Positions 1 to 5,646 of a stretch of 8,361 nt of DNA are shown here, in pieces. Source of the DNA: an uncultured Desulfovibrionaceae bacterium (GTDB taxonomy: Bacteria > Desulfobacterota > Desulfovibrionia > Desulfovibrionales > Desulfovibrionaceae). The stretch's first letter is position 1, and every line of letters begins with the position of its first letter. The position numbers and the translations under genes are program-made. Location of the stretch: positions 1 to 8,361 of the forward strand of contig CAMQUX010000051.1 in the NCBI GenBank assembly GCA_947037905.1, in the 5' to 3' direction. The notes under the pieces were generated by a model, which did no database searches, was not told the origin of the DNA, and worked only from the letters and a program-made list of their open reading frames with translations.

Positions 1-555
1 AAAAATATTAGAACCACCACCTTCGCCATTCTCACTATTTTGAGAGCCACCACCAAAAATAGCTGTCCACTGTAGCATATTTGCAACCATCATAACAACT
101 GTTGCCATAACAGAACTAATGCTCGAAATAAGAATATCTCTATTTAAAATATGCCCAAGTTCATGCGCAATAACAGCTTTTAACTCTTCTGTAGAAAGAA
201 TTTGCATTATTCCTTCAGTAAGCCCAACCACAGCATGTTCAGGATTTCTTCCTGTTGCGAAGGCATTAGGTGCCTCTTGAGGAATAAGCGCAAGGCGAGG
301 TTTTGGCATATTAGCAACAGCACAAAGTTCATCAAGTATAGCGTGTAATTTAGGAGCCTCGCTAACAGAAACAATACGAGCATGATACATGCGCAAAACA
401 ATTTTATCAGAATACCAATAGCTGCCAACGTTCATAACAAGGGCAATACCAAAGGCAATTATCATGCCCGTATTGCCTCCAATAAATTTACCAAGAAATA
501 AAATTAATGCCGACATGCTTATAAGAAGCACAAATGTTTTTAATTGATTAGTCAT
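1..555 (-). CDS. htpX: Protease HtpX (membrane zinc metalloprotease), C-terminus cut by window edge
   Basis: HtpX is an inner-membrane M48 metalloprotease that degrades misfolded or damaged membrane proteins, overlapping in role with FtsH. The visible 185 residues begin MTNQLKTFVL and contain two N-terminal membrane segments (about 5-22 and 30-46). A cytosolic stretch follows, then the zinc-binding, catalytic HELGH motif at residues 131-135 and the start of a third membrane segment (about 144-168). A Gly/Ser/Asn-rich loop (168-184) runs to the edge. Family members are about 280-295 residues, so roughly 100 residues lie outside the window, including the third zinc ligand (a Glu). The ATG at 553-555 is preceded by AGAGG five bases upstream, which supports this start. 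The gene diverges from the phosphofructokinase gene and has a good sigma-70-like promoter in the gap. Family assignment is very secure; regulation by stress is known for homologues but not shown here. Confidence 0.95.
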   Translation of the reverse strand, partial: MTNQLKTFVLLISMSALILFLGKFIGGNTGMIIAFGIALVMNVGSYWYSDKIVLRMYHARIVSVSEAPKLHAILDELCAVANMPKPRLALIPQEAPNAFATGRNPEHAVVGLTEGIMQILSTEELKAVIAHELGHILNRDILISSISSVMATVVMMVANMLQWTAIFGGGSQNSENGEGGGSNIF

Positions 556-591
556 AAAATCCTCTTTATATTAGGGGCAGTAGTACTTGTA

Positions 592-619
592 ATATTAAGT
601 AGCTAAATCTAAAAGTCAA
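592..619 (-). promoter_or_regulatory. Putative sigma-70-type promoter of htpX
   Basis: On the minus strand TTGACT (614-619) is followed after 16 bases by TAATAT (592-597). These are close to the -35 and -10 consensus, and a transcript would start about 30 bases before the htpX ATG. The -10 lies in the palindrome TAATATTA (590-597), so the same bases read TAATAT on the plus strand, toward the phosphofructokinase gene. No good plus-strand -35 is visible at the right distance. Inferred from consensus only. Confidence 0.55.
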
Positions 620-644
620 GGATCTTTAGCACAAAGGGGAAAGT

Positions 645-1931
645 ATGAAAAATTATAAAAATAAACAAATACAAACTATTAGATGCTTAGGTGAGCAGAA
701 ATATAACTCATCTTTTTGTACAAGCAAATTTATATCAAAAGAAGAGTGTATACTTATTCCAGAAAAAGAAAATCGTAATACAGACACGTGTTATGAATTT
801 GAGCTAGCTGGTGCACGGGAGAAAGTTTTTTTTAACGCAAAAGAAACTCGTTGTGCCATAGTCACTTGCGGGGGCTTATGCCCTGGATTAAATGATGTTA
901 TTAGGGCGATAGCACTAGATACATATTATGGCTATGGCATAGAAAAATGTTATGGAATAGAATATGGCTTGCAAGGTTTTATAAAAGAATATGAACATAG
1001 AATAGTGCCTCTTAATAGAGATTCTGTGCGAGGCATTCATACAGTGGGCGGGACTATGCTAAAAACTTCTCGAGGCCCTCAAGATATTCAAAAAATAGTA
1101 GATAGATTAGAAGAATTAGAAATATCTATGCTTTTTTTAATAGGTGGTGATGGCACTATGCGTGCGGCAGAAAAAATATATGATGAAATAACTGAGCGTA
1201 AGCTATTAATATCACTAATAGGTATTCCGAAAACCATAGATAATGATATCCCATATGTGAGCCGTTCTTTTGGTTTTGATACAGCCGTAGCAAAAGCAGC
1301 AGAAGCAATAGCTTGTGCACATACAGAAGCAATATCAACGATGGGGGGAATTGGTATTGTAAAACTTATGGGCAGAGAAGCAGGTTTTATAGCAGCAAAT
1401 GCATCTCTTGCCATGCGAGATGCAAATTTTGTTCTTGTGCCAGAAATTCCTTTTACACTAGAGGGTAAAAAAGGCTTACTAAATAGTCTAAAAGAGCGTC
1501 TGCTAGTAAAAAATCATGCAGTAATAGTTGTAGCAGAGGGTGCAGGGCAAAATTTAGTAGCAGAAACGCATCAAAAAGATAGTTCAGGCAACAAAAAGTT
1601 ACAAGATATAGGACTGTTTTTAAAGGAAGAAATTTCAAAATTCTTAAAAGAAGAGAAGCTAGAACATTCTATTAAATACATAGACCCAAGCTATCTTATT
1701 CGTTCGGTTCCAGCAAATGCAAGTGATAGCCTTTACTGTGGGCTTTTAGGTGAATATGCGGTACATGCTGCCATGGCAGGAAAAACAGGCATGCTTGTAA
1801 GCTATTGGAATGGAGAATATATTCATTTACCACTTCATTTAGTAACACAAGGTAAAAAGAAGCTTGATACTAATTCCGCCATATGGCAGGCAGTGCTTTC
1901 ATCAACAGGGCAAGCTCCAGATATGCGCTAG
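645..1931 (+). CDS. pfkA: ATP-dependent 6-phosphofructokinase, TP0108-like type
   Basis: A cytosolic glycolytic enzyme that phosphorylates fructose 6-phosphate to fructose 1,6-bisphosphate. The 428-residue protein has an N-terminal extension of about 65 residues. The PFK fold follows: phosphate-loop-like GGLCPGLN (76-83), GGDGT (167-171), catalytic PKTIDND (195-201; the first Asp, D199, matches the E. coli catalytic Asp127), the sugar-phosphate-binding MGR (242-244), VPE (265-267) and YIDPSYLIR (345-353). Gly in GGDGT, where PPi enzymes usually have Asp, argues for ATP as donor. Lys in PKTIDND is a trait shared with the PPi, plant and TP0108 branches, so donor choice is inferred. The ATG is preceded by AAGGGGA about five bases upstream. 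The gene stands alone, diverging from htpX, with a probable terminator right after the stop. A run of eight T lies at 826-833 inside the coding region; the frame is intact. Confidence 0.93.
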   Translation: MKNYKNKQIQTIRCLGEQKYNSSFCTSKFISKEECILIPEKENRNTDTCYEFELAGAREKVFFNAKETRCAIVTCGGLCPGLNDVIRAIALDTYYGYGIEKCYGIEYGLQGFIKEYEHRIVPLNRDSVRGIHTVGGTMLKTSRGPQDIQKIVDRLEELEISMLFLIGGDGTMRAAEKIYDEITERKLLISLIGIPKTIDNDIPYVSRSFGFDTAVAKAAEAIACAHTEAISTMGGIGIVKLMGREAGFIAANASLAMRDANFVLVPEIPFTLEGKKGLLNSLKERLLVKNHAVIVVAEGAGQNLVAETHQKDSSGNKKLQDIGLFLKEEISKFLKEEKLEHSIKYIDPSYLIRSVPANASDSLYCGLLGEYAVHAAMAGKTGMLVSYWNGEYIHLPLHLVTQGKKKLDTNSAIWQAVLSSTGQAPDMR

Positions 1932-1970
1932 TTTATTAGATGCTAATTTGTAGCGGGTGTTTTTTTATTT
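1926..1970 (+). terminator. Probable intrinsic terminator of the phosphofructokinase gene
   Basis: An outer stem CGCTA (1926-1930) / TAGCG (1951-1955) encloses a perfect inner hairpin, ATTAG-atg-CTAAT (1935-1947). After GGTG comes a T-rich tail (seven T at 1960-1966, then ATTTT). The stems are short and the outer one overlaps the stop codon, so this is a moderate-quality call. Confidence 0.45.
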
Positions 1971-2426
1971 TGTAGAGCTGAGGTATTTTTTTGTAATGTG
2001 TAATTTTTTAGAATCTAAGCTGTATAGAACGAGAAAAATAAAAAAAGAGTAAAGTTATTTTATGACAATTATAAGAAATTTTTTATTAGGATATCTGTAA
2101 AAGTGATTAGTGTGAAGAGTTTAGATATATAAATCAGCAGAAAATAAAACATTGCGAGCTATAAATAATAATGAATCAAATGGAGTAAATTTTTTATTGT
2201 AAATATATGAGCATGAATTTATAAAATAGACTTTTTAGTAAAGAGTGGTTTGTGATAAAAAGAACATCTTATTTATATATGCATAGAGCTATAAAAATAT
2301 TCAACAAAACACACAAAATAGAATTAAAAAAGTATAATGAATAGTATATAATTTAATAAGACTAAAAAAGTTATCCATAATGAGTTATAAAAGAGTACTA
2401 TATTACAATAAAATATATGCGATATT
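1971..2426. other. AT-rich intergenic stretch with no recognisable gene
   Basis: About 455 bases between the pfk terminator and the rubrerythrin terminator. Base composition is strongly AT-rich (clearly above the coding regions), with stop codons in every frame and only very short open stretches. I see no tRNA-like cloverleaf, no coding remnant with recognisable motifs, and no clear hairpin. One DnaA-box-like TTATCCATA lies at 2371-2379 but it is isolated. The stretch may be a decayed gene or simple spacer. Confidence 0.6.
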
Positions 2427-2464
2427 AAAAAAGAAAAGCAGCCCTTAGGCTGCTTTTCTTTTTT
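2427..2464 (-). terminator. Strong intrinsic terminator of rubrerythrin (possibly bidirectional)
   Basis: A perfect 17-bp stem (2427-2443 / 2448-2464) with a four-base loop. The GC core is GCAGCC/GGCTGC, flanked by A-rich and T-rich arms that supply a T tract on either strand. It begins 20 bases past the rubrerythrin stop on the minus strand. No plus-strand gene lies close enough to need it. Confidence 0.9.
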
Positions 2465-2483
2465 GTAAATGTGTAAACAGTAA

Positions 2484-2978
2484 TTATACTGATTTAAAGT
2501 AAGCAGTTGCAGCAGCGCCACATATTGGACAGTTGCTTTTAGGAGCATGTAGTTGAGTGTGTCCACAAACTGGGCAAAGATAGTAATCGCCATCTTCTAA
2601 AGAATCCATTTTTTCAAGAGCTTCAGTATAAAGAGCAGCATGAACTTTTTCAGCTTCATTAACAAGAGTGAAATATGCTTCAGCAGTAGCATTACCTTCA
2701 GCTTTAGCATCAGCAATCATAGCAGGATACATATCAGTAAATTCAAAAGTTTCGCCGCCAATAGCACCTTTTAAGTTATCAGCAGTAGAACCAATACCGT
2801 CCATTAAAGCTAAATGTTTATGAGCATGTATAGTTTCAGCATTTGCAGCGGCACGGAAAAGTTTTGCAACTTGAGTATGTCCTTCTTTTTCAGCCTTAGC
2901 AGCAAAAGCAAGATATTTACGGTTAGCTTGTGATTCACCAGCAAAAGCATTTTTTAAGTTTTCTAGAGTTTTACTCAT
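2484..2978 (-). CDS. rbr: Rubrerythrin
   Basis: A cytosolic non-haem iron peroxidase that reduces hydrogen peroxide to water with electrons from NADH/rubredoxin-type donors; a main oxidative-stress enzyme of anaerobes. The 164-residue protein has an N-terminal ferritin-like four-helix domain carrying the diiron ligands: E15 (AGESQAN), E49 and H52 (ETIH), E76 and E79 (GETFE), E110 and H113 (EKVH). Comparison with D. vulgaris rubrerythrin from memory suggests the full ligand set is kept. The C-terminal rubredoxin-like domain has CPVCG (135-139) and CPICG (150-154), whose four Cys bind one iron. A TTG lies directly before the ATG; I chose the ATG at 2976-2978 because AAGGAG sits seven bases upstream of it but only four from the TTG. 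The gene is monocistronic, with its own terminator, and diverges from the PSE transporter gene. Confidence 0.96.
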   Translation of the reverse strand: MSKTLENLKNAFAGESQANRKYLAFAAKAEKEGHTQVAKLFRAAANAETIHAHKHLALMDGIGSTADNLKGAIGGETFEFTDMYPAMIADAKAEGNATAEAYFTLVNEAEKVHAALYTEALEKMDSLEDGDYYLCPVCGHTQLHAPKSNCPICGAAATAYFKSV

Positions 2979-3022
2979 CAATAATCTCCTTAAGATTTGT
3001 AGTATTAGTATTTAAGATTTTT

Positions 3023-3044
3023 TTGACAGATATTTCCCTGTCGA
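3023..3044. promoter_or_regulatory. Dyad symmetry element, candidate operator between rubrerythrin and transporter genes
   Basis: Inverted repeat TTGACAG (3023-3029) / CTGTCGA (3038-3044), perfect over GACAG/CTGTC with an eight-base spacer. The left arm contains a perfect TTGACA, and TAAATA follows 16 bases later (3045-3050), so it also overlaps a weaker plus-strand promoter candidate. It does not match the PerR or Fur consensus as I know them. The binding protein is unknown. Confidence 0.4.
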
Positions 3045-3053
3045 TAAATAGTA

Positions 3054-3080
3054 ATTATTCCTATTTGAAAAAAAAAGCAA
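3054..3080 (-). promoter_or_regulatory. Possible rubrerythrin promoter
   Basis: On the minus strand TTGCTT (3075-3080) and AATAAT (3054-3059) resemble -35 and -10 elements, but the spacing is 15 bases, shorter than the optimal 17. The spacer includes most of a nine-base homopolymer run (A on plus, 3068-3076). Transcription would start near 3047, giving a leader of about 70 bases that contains the dyad at 3023-3044. Confidence 0.35.
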
Positions 3081-3124
3081 GCATTTTTTACAAGAGAGGG
3101 TTAAAAAAAATATAATAAGAGGCG

Positions 3125-3153
3125 TTGCATTCTTTTTCTGTTTGTGCTAAAAT
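3125..3153 (+). promoter_or_regulatory. Putative sigma-70-type promoter of the PSE-family transporter gene
   Basis: TTGCAT (3125-3130), a 17-base spacer, then TAAAAT (3148-3153). Both boxes are near consensus with ideal spacing. Transcription would begin near 3160, leaving a leader of about 70 bases before the ATG. Confidence 0.6.
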
Positions 3154-3231
3154 GAACACGTACAATAAGTTTATATTTTATGCGTGTAAATGATATATTG
3201 TAATTAAATTATTTTTGAGAAGGGGTGTTTT

Positions 3232-4986
3232 ATGTCAGACGTAGTTGTTATTGAAGAAAAAGAAGGTTCAATATCTGAACTGTGGCTTAAGGAAGATTAC
3301 TGGTCAATTTGGCTAGGATTTATAATTTTAATAGTAGGTTGTTGTATTTATTTTAACAACCAACCTGCAGGAATGGATTCATTTGCAGATCAAAATGCGA
3401 TCATTGCAGAAGAAGAAGTTCGTACAAGTCATCTTGACGAAAAAGATGCTCCTACTTTCTTAAAAACTGTAGAGTACTATCAAGCAATAGATGAAAAAAA
3501 ATCTGTAAAAGCTAGTAGTCAAGGTTTTGCTAAAAAAATCAGTGGTTTTTTTGCTAAACCAGGTGCTTGGACAAATAATCCAATAGATTCTTTTTATCTT
3601 TCACAAGCAAAAGCTGATATGCGTAACGAAAAACGTCGTCCTGCATATGAAGCTGCAAAAGCTAAAACTAACGAACAAGAAGTTAATGCTTTAATGGCAC
3701 AAGAAGAAGCAGCAGAAGCAAGCTTCCAAAATTTAGCTCTTAATAAGCAAGCAGAACTCGCAATAGGTGAGTGGCGTAAAGCAGTAAGATCTGAAGCATC
3801 TGCAAAAAAGAAATTAGCAAAACCATACAATAAACTTCCTAATTTAATAGGATTATGTATTGTGTTTTCAATATTCTTTGGTATTGGCATGCAAGTTATG
3901 AAAAAAGAATTTGTGCCATTTGTAAAAGGTTTTTGGTTTGTATTCATGTTTGCAATGCTTGCATATACTTTTGCAGCACAATCTTTCATGAAATCTTTAG
4001 GAATAGATAGTGCTATTTGGGCAATCTTCTTAGGAATGCTTGTAGCAAACACAATAGGAACACCATCATGGGCTAAACCAGCACTTATGGTTGAATATTT
4101 CATTAAAACTGGTCTTGTTTTATTAGGAGCAGAAATCCTCTTTAATAAAATAGTAGCAATTGGTCTTCCAGGTATCTTTATTGCTTGGGTTGTAACACCT
4201 ACTGTACTTATATGTACTTACATATTTGGTCAAAAAGTTATCAAAATGCCTTCAAAAACACTCAACATGGTTATATCAGCAGATATGTCTGTTTGTGGTA
4301 CTTCAGCAGCTATTGCGGTTGCTGCAGCTTGTCGTGCTAAAAAAGAAGAGTTAACTCTTTCTATCGGTCTTTCACTTGTGTTTACATCTATTATGATGAT
4401 TGCTATGCCTGCGTTTATTAAAGCAGTTGGCATGCCTTACGCACTAGGTGGAGCTTGGATGGGTGGAACTATTGATGCAACTGGCGCAGTTGCTGCTGCT
4501 GGTGCATTTTTATCTGAAGAAGCTCTTTATGTAGCTGCTACAATTAAAATGATTCAGAACGTATTAATCGGTGTTATCGCATTCGGTGTTGCTGTATACT
4601 GGTCTACTCGCGTAGACGTAGCTGAAGGCAGAACTGTTGGCGCAATGGAAATTTGGTACCGTTTCCCTAAATTCGTACTAGGATTCCTTGCAGCATCTAT
4701 TATATTCTCACTTCTTATTGCTAACTTTGGCGCAGATAAAGGCTACTCTGTTATAGAGCAAGGCGTTATCGGCGGCTGGTCTAAATTATTCCGTGGTTGG
4801 TTCTTTGCACTTTCTTTCGCAGCGATTGGACTTGCAACTAACTTCCGTGAGCTTGCTCATCACTTTAAAGGTGGTAAACCGTTCATACTATATGCATGCG
4901 GTCAAACTTTAAACCTTACATTAACACTTATTATGGCATACATCATGTTCTATGTTGTATTCCCAGACGTGTTAGCACAGTTATAG
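3232..4986 (+). CDS. Putative sulfate exporter (PSE/YeiH) family transporter, long form with N-terminal extension
   Basis: A polytopic inner-membrane protein of the PSE family (YeiH-like, TC 2.A.98), thought to move sulfate, sulfite or related anions; the substrate is not shown by sequence. YeiH itself is about 350 residues, whereas this protein has 584. Residues 23-42 form an extra membrane segment. They are followed by about 160 hydrophilic residues (43-202) rich in Ala, Lys and Glu, then about ten or more membrane segments (203-221 through 549-577). Family-like motifs are SADMSVCGTSAAIAVAAA (349-366), matching the ICG-S-A region of YeiH, and GGTIDATGAVAAAG (411-424), where YeiH relatives have a TIH-type motif. 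An AAGGGG site lies seven bases before the ATG. Phe codon use shifts toward TTC in the last quarter. A terminator follows 16 bases after the stop. Family call fairly sure, transport direction and substrate unsure. Confidence 0.85.
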   Translation: MSDVVVIEEKEGSISELWLKEDYWSIWLGFIILIVGCCIYFNNQPAGMDSFADQNAIIAEEEVRTSHLDEKDAPTFLKTVEYYQAIDEKKSVKASSQGFAKKISGFFAKPGAWTNNPIDSFYLSQAKADMRNEKRRPAYEAAKAKTNEQEVNALMAQEEAAEASFQNLALNKQAELAIGEWRKAVRSEASAKKKLAKPYNKLPNLIGLCIVFSIFFGIGMQVMKKEFVPFVKGFWFVFMFAMLAYTFAAQSFMKSLGIDSAIWAIFLGMLVANTIGTPSWAKPALMVEYFIKTGLVLLGAEILFNKIVAIGLPGIFIAWVVTPTVLICTYIFGQKVIKMPSKTLNMVISADMSVCGTSAAIAVAAACRAKKEELTLSIGLSLVFTSIMMIAMPAFIKAVGMPYALGGAWMGGTIDATGAVAAAGAFLSEEALYVAATIKMIQNVLIGVIAFGVAVYWSTRVDVAEGRTVGAMEIWYRFPKFVLGFLAASIIFSLLIANFGADKGYSVIEQGVIGGWSKLFRGWFFALSFAAIGLATNFRELAHHFKGGKPFILYACGQTLNLTLTLIMAYIMFYVVFPDVLAQL

Positions 4987-5002
4987 TATTAGATAGTTAA
5001 AT

Positions 5003-5048
5003 AAAGCTCTTTATCTGCAGTTAATTCTTGTGGATAAAGAGTTTTTTT
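5003..5048 (+). terminator. Intrinsic terminator / possible attenuator after the transporter gene
   Basis: A long stem pairs CTCTTTATC (5007-5015) with GATAAAGAG (5033-5041). It extends outward through A/T and one G·U pair and inward through further weaker pairs, and is followed by seven T (5042-5048). It starts 16 bases past the transporter stop. The next gene starts only 15 bases past the T tract, so this hairpin must set how much transcript reaches that gene unless a promoter lies within it. Confidence 0.8.
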
Positions 5049-5062
5049 ATGAGGAAAAAAGA

Positions 5063-5371
5063 GTGCAAAAGAAAAAAATAGCCGCATTTTTATTAGGTTG
5101 TTCAGTTATAGTCTTGTCTTTTGTTGTAGGTAACTGGCTAACAAACAATGTTGAAAGTGTAGGTAAAATTGTAGCTTTTGTTGATAAAGAAAATTTAGAC
5201 CGCCATGCTTATTACTATTCTGATGTAGAGGCATGTACCGATGGAGCATATCTTTTGCGCCATACTGTTCGACCTAAGAATAATGAGAATGAGAAAAATA
5301 TAGCCAAAAAAGCTCATGAAATGAGTAAAATTAAAAAGGCCCAAGAAAATAATATAAGCGAAAAAAAATAA
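5063..5371 (+). CDS. Small single-pass membrane protein of unknown function
   Basis: Not recognised. The 102-residue protein starts MQKKK, a positive N-terminus, followed by a membrane segment at about 6-23. A short globular stretch comes next (about 30-70, with two Cys overall, C13 in the membrane and C58). The C-terminal tail (71-102) is highly charged and rich in Lys, Asn and Glu. The positive-inside rule suggests the tail faces the periplasm. I chose the GTG at 5063 because GAGG lies eight bases upstream. An earlier in-frame GTG at 5030 has no ribosome site and sits inside the terminator hairpin. The gene is 12 bases ahead of the winged-helix gene and probably forms a two-gene unit with it. 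It may assist the upstream transporter, but that is inferred from position only. The existence of the gene is likely, not certain. Confidence 0.68.
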   Translation: MQKKKIAAFLLGCSVIVLSFVVGNWLTNNVESVGKIVAFVDKENLDRHAYYYSDVEACTDGAYLLRHTVRPKNNENEKNIAKKAHEMSKIKKAQENNISEKK

Positions 5372-5383
5372 GGACATATACTC

Positions 5384-5554
5384 ATGGAAGAAAAAGTACT
5401 TGCTGTATTAAAAAACTCAGACAAACCTTTACGCCCAGGTGATATTGCAAAAGAACTTGGAGTAGAAAGTAAAGTGGTTTCAGATGCTATAGCAAAATTA
5501 AAAAAAGAAGAGAAAGTTCATTCTCCAAAACGCTGTTTTTATGCAGCATTATAG
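5384..5554 (+). CDS. Very small winged helix-turn-helix DNA-binding protein (56 residues)
   Basis: A probable transcription regulator made of little more than one winged-helix domain. Helix 1 is about 1-11 (MEEKVLAVLKN). The helix-turn-helix follows: RPGDIAKELG (17-26) then the recognition helix ESKVVSDAIAKLKKEEK (28-44). The hairpin wing is VHSPKRCFYAA (45-55). The spacing and the pattern of hydrophobic residues fit MarR/ArsR-like wings. Lys and Arg residues give a positive face suited to DNA. AAGGA lies nine bases before the ATG. It follows the small membrane protein gene by 12 bases and is probably co-transcribed with it; the stop codon lies inside a 3' hairpin. A single Cys (51) in the wing might sense redox or metal, but nothing shows this. 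No effector domain is present, so it may act as a dimer or bind a partner. Target genes are unknown; the neighbouring transporter is a reasonable guess. Confidence 0.75.
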   Translation: MEEKVLAVLKNSDKPLRPGDIAKELGVESKVVSDAIAKLKKEEKVHSPKRCFYAAL

Positions 5555-5583
5555 TTTTTGCTCATTGAATAAGTAAAAACTAT
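5551..5583 (+). other. AT-rich 3' hairpin overlapping the stop of the winged-helix gene
   Basis: A 14-bp stem (5551-5564 / 5570-5583) with one C·A mismatch, one G·U pair and a five-base loop. No T tract follows, so it is more likely an RNA 3'-end protecting structure than a terminator by itself. Confidence 0.45.
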
Positions 5584-5587
5584 GTGG

Positions 5588-5608
5588 CATTAGACATAAT
5601 GATTTTTT
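5588..5608 (+). terminator. Weak hairpin terminator, first of two
   Basis: CATTA (5588-5592), loop GACA, TAATG (5597-5601), then A and six T (5603-5608). The stem is only five base pairs and AT-rich, so efficiency alone would be low. Confidence 0.4.
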
Positions 5609-5610
5609 AG

Positions 5611-5646
5611 AAAAGAGAGGAATATATTTCTCTCTTTTTCTTTTTT
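5611..5646 (+). terminator. Intrinsic terminator of the small membrane protein / winged-helix unit
   Basis: AAAAGAGAG (5611-5619) pairs with CTCTCTTTT (5630-5638), with a bulged G and a further AA/TT pair inside. The stem is followed by TC and six more T (5641-5646). The minus-strand side has A rather than T after the stem, so it should act mainly on plus-strand transcripts. Confidence 0.65.

Noticed and set aside
1088..1414. 108-codon minus-strand open frame inside the phosphofructokinase gene
   Set aside because: It is a shadow of a clearly conserved enzyme gene, with no ribosome site or recognisable motif.
2371..2379. Replication origin signal (DnaA-box-like TTATCCATA)
   Set aside because: It is a single imperfect box with no cluster and no origin-linked genes.
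2484..2978. Loss of a diiron ligand in rubrerythrin (Asp in TDMYP where Glu is common)
   Set aside because: Alignment with D. vulgaris rubrerythrin from memory places the ligands at E76 and E79; the changed position is not a ligand.
2979..2981. TTG start for rubrerythrin one codon upstream
   Set aside because: The following ATG has better spacing from AAGGAG and is the stronger start codon.
3594..4103. 169-codon minus-strand open frame inside the transporter gene
   Set aside because: It is the antisense shadow of the transporter, with composition explained by the opposite strand.
5030..5062. Upstream in-frame GTG start for the small membrane protein
   Set aside because: It has no ribosome binding site and lies within the terminator hairpin; the GTG at 5063 has GAGG at eight bases.
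5084..5101. Lipoprotein signal (LLGC) in the small membrane protein
   Set aside because: The residues after the Cys are strongly hydrophobic and continue the membrane segment, unlike a mature lipoprotein N-terminus.
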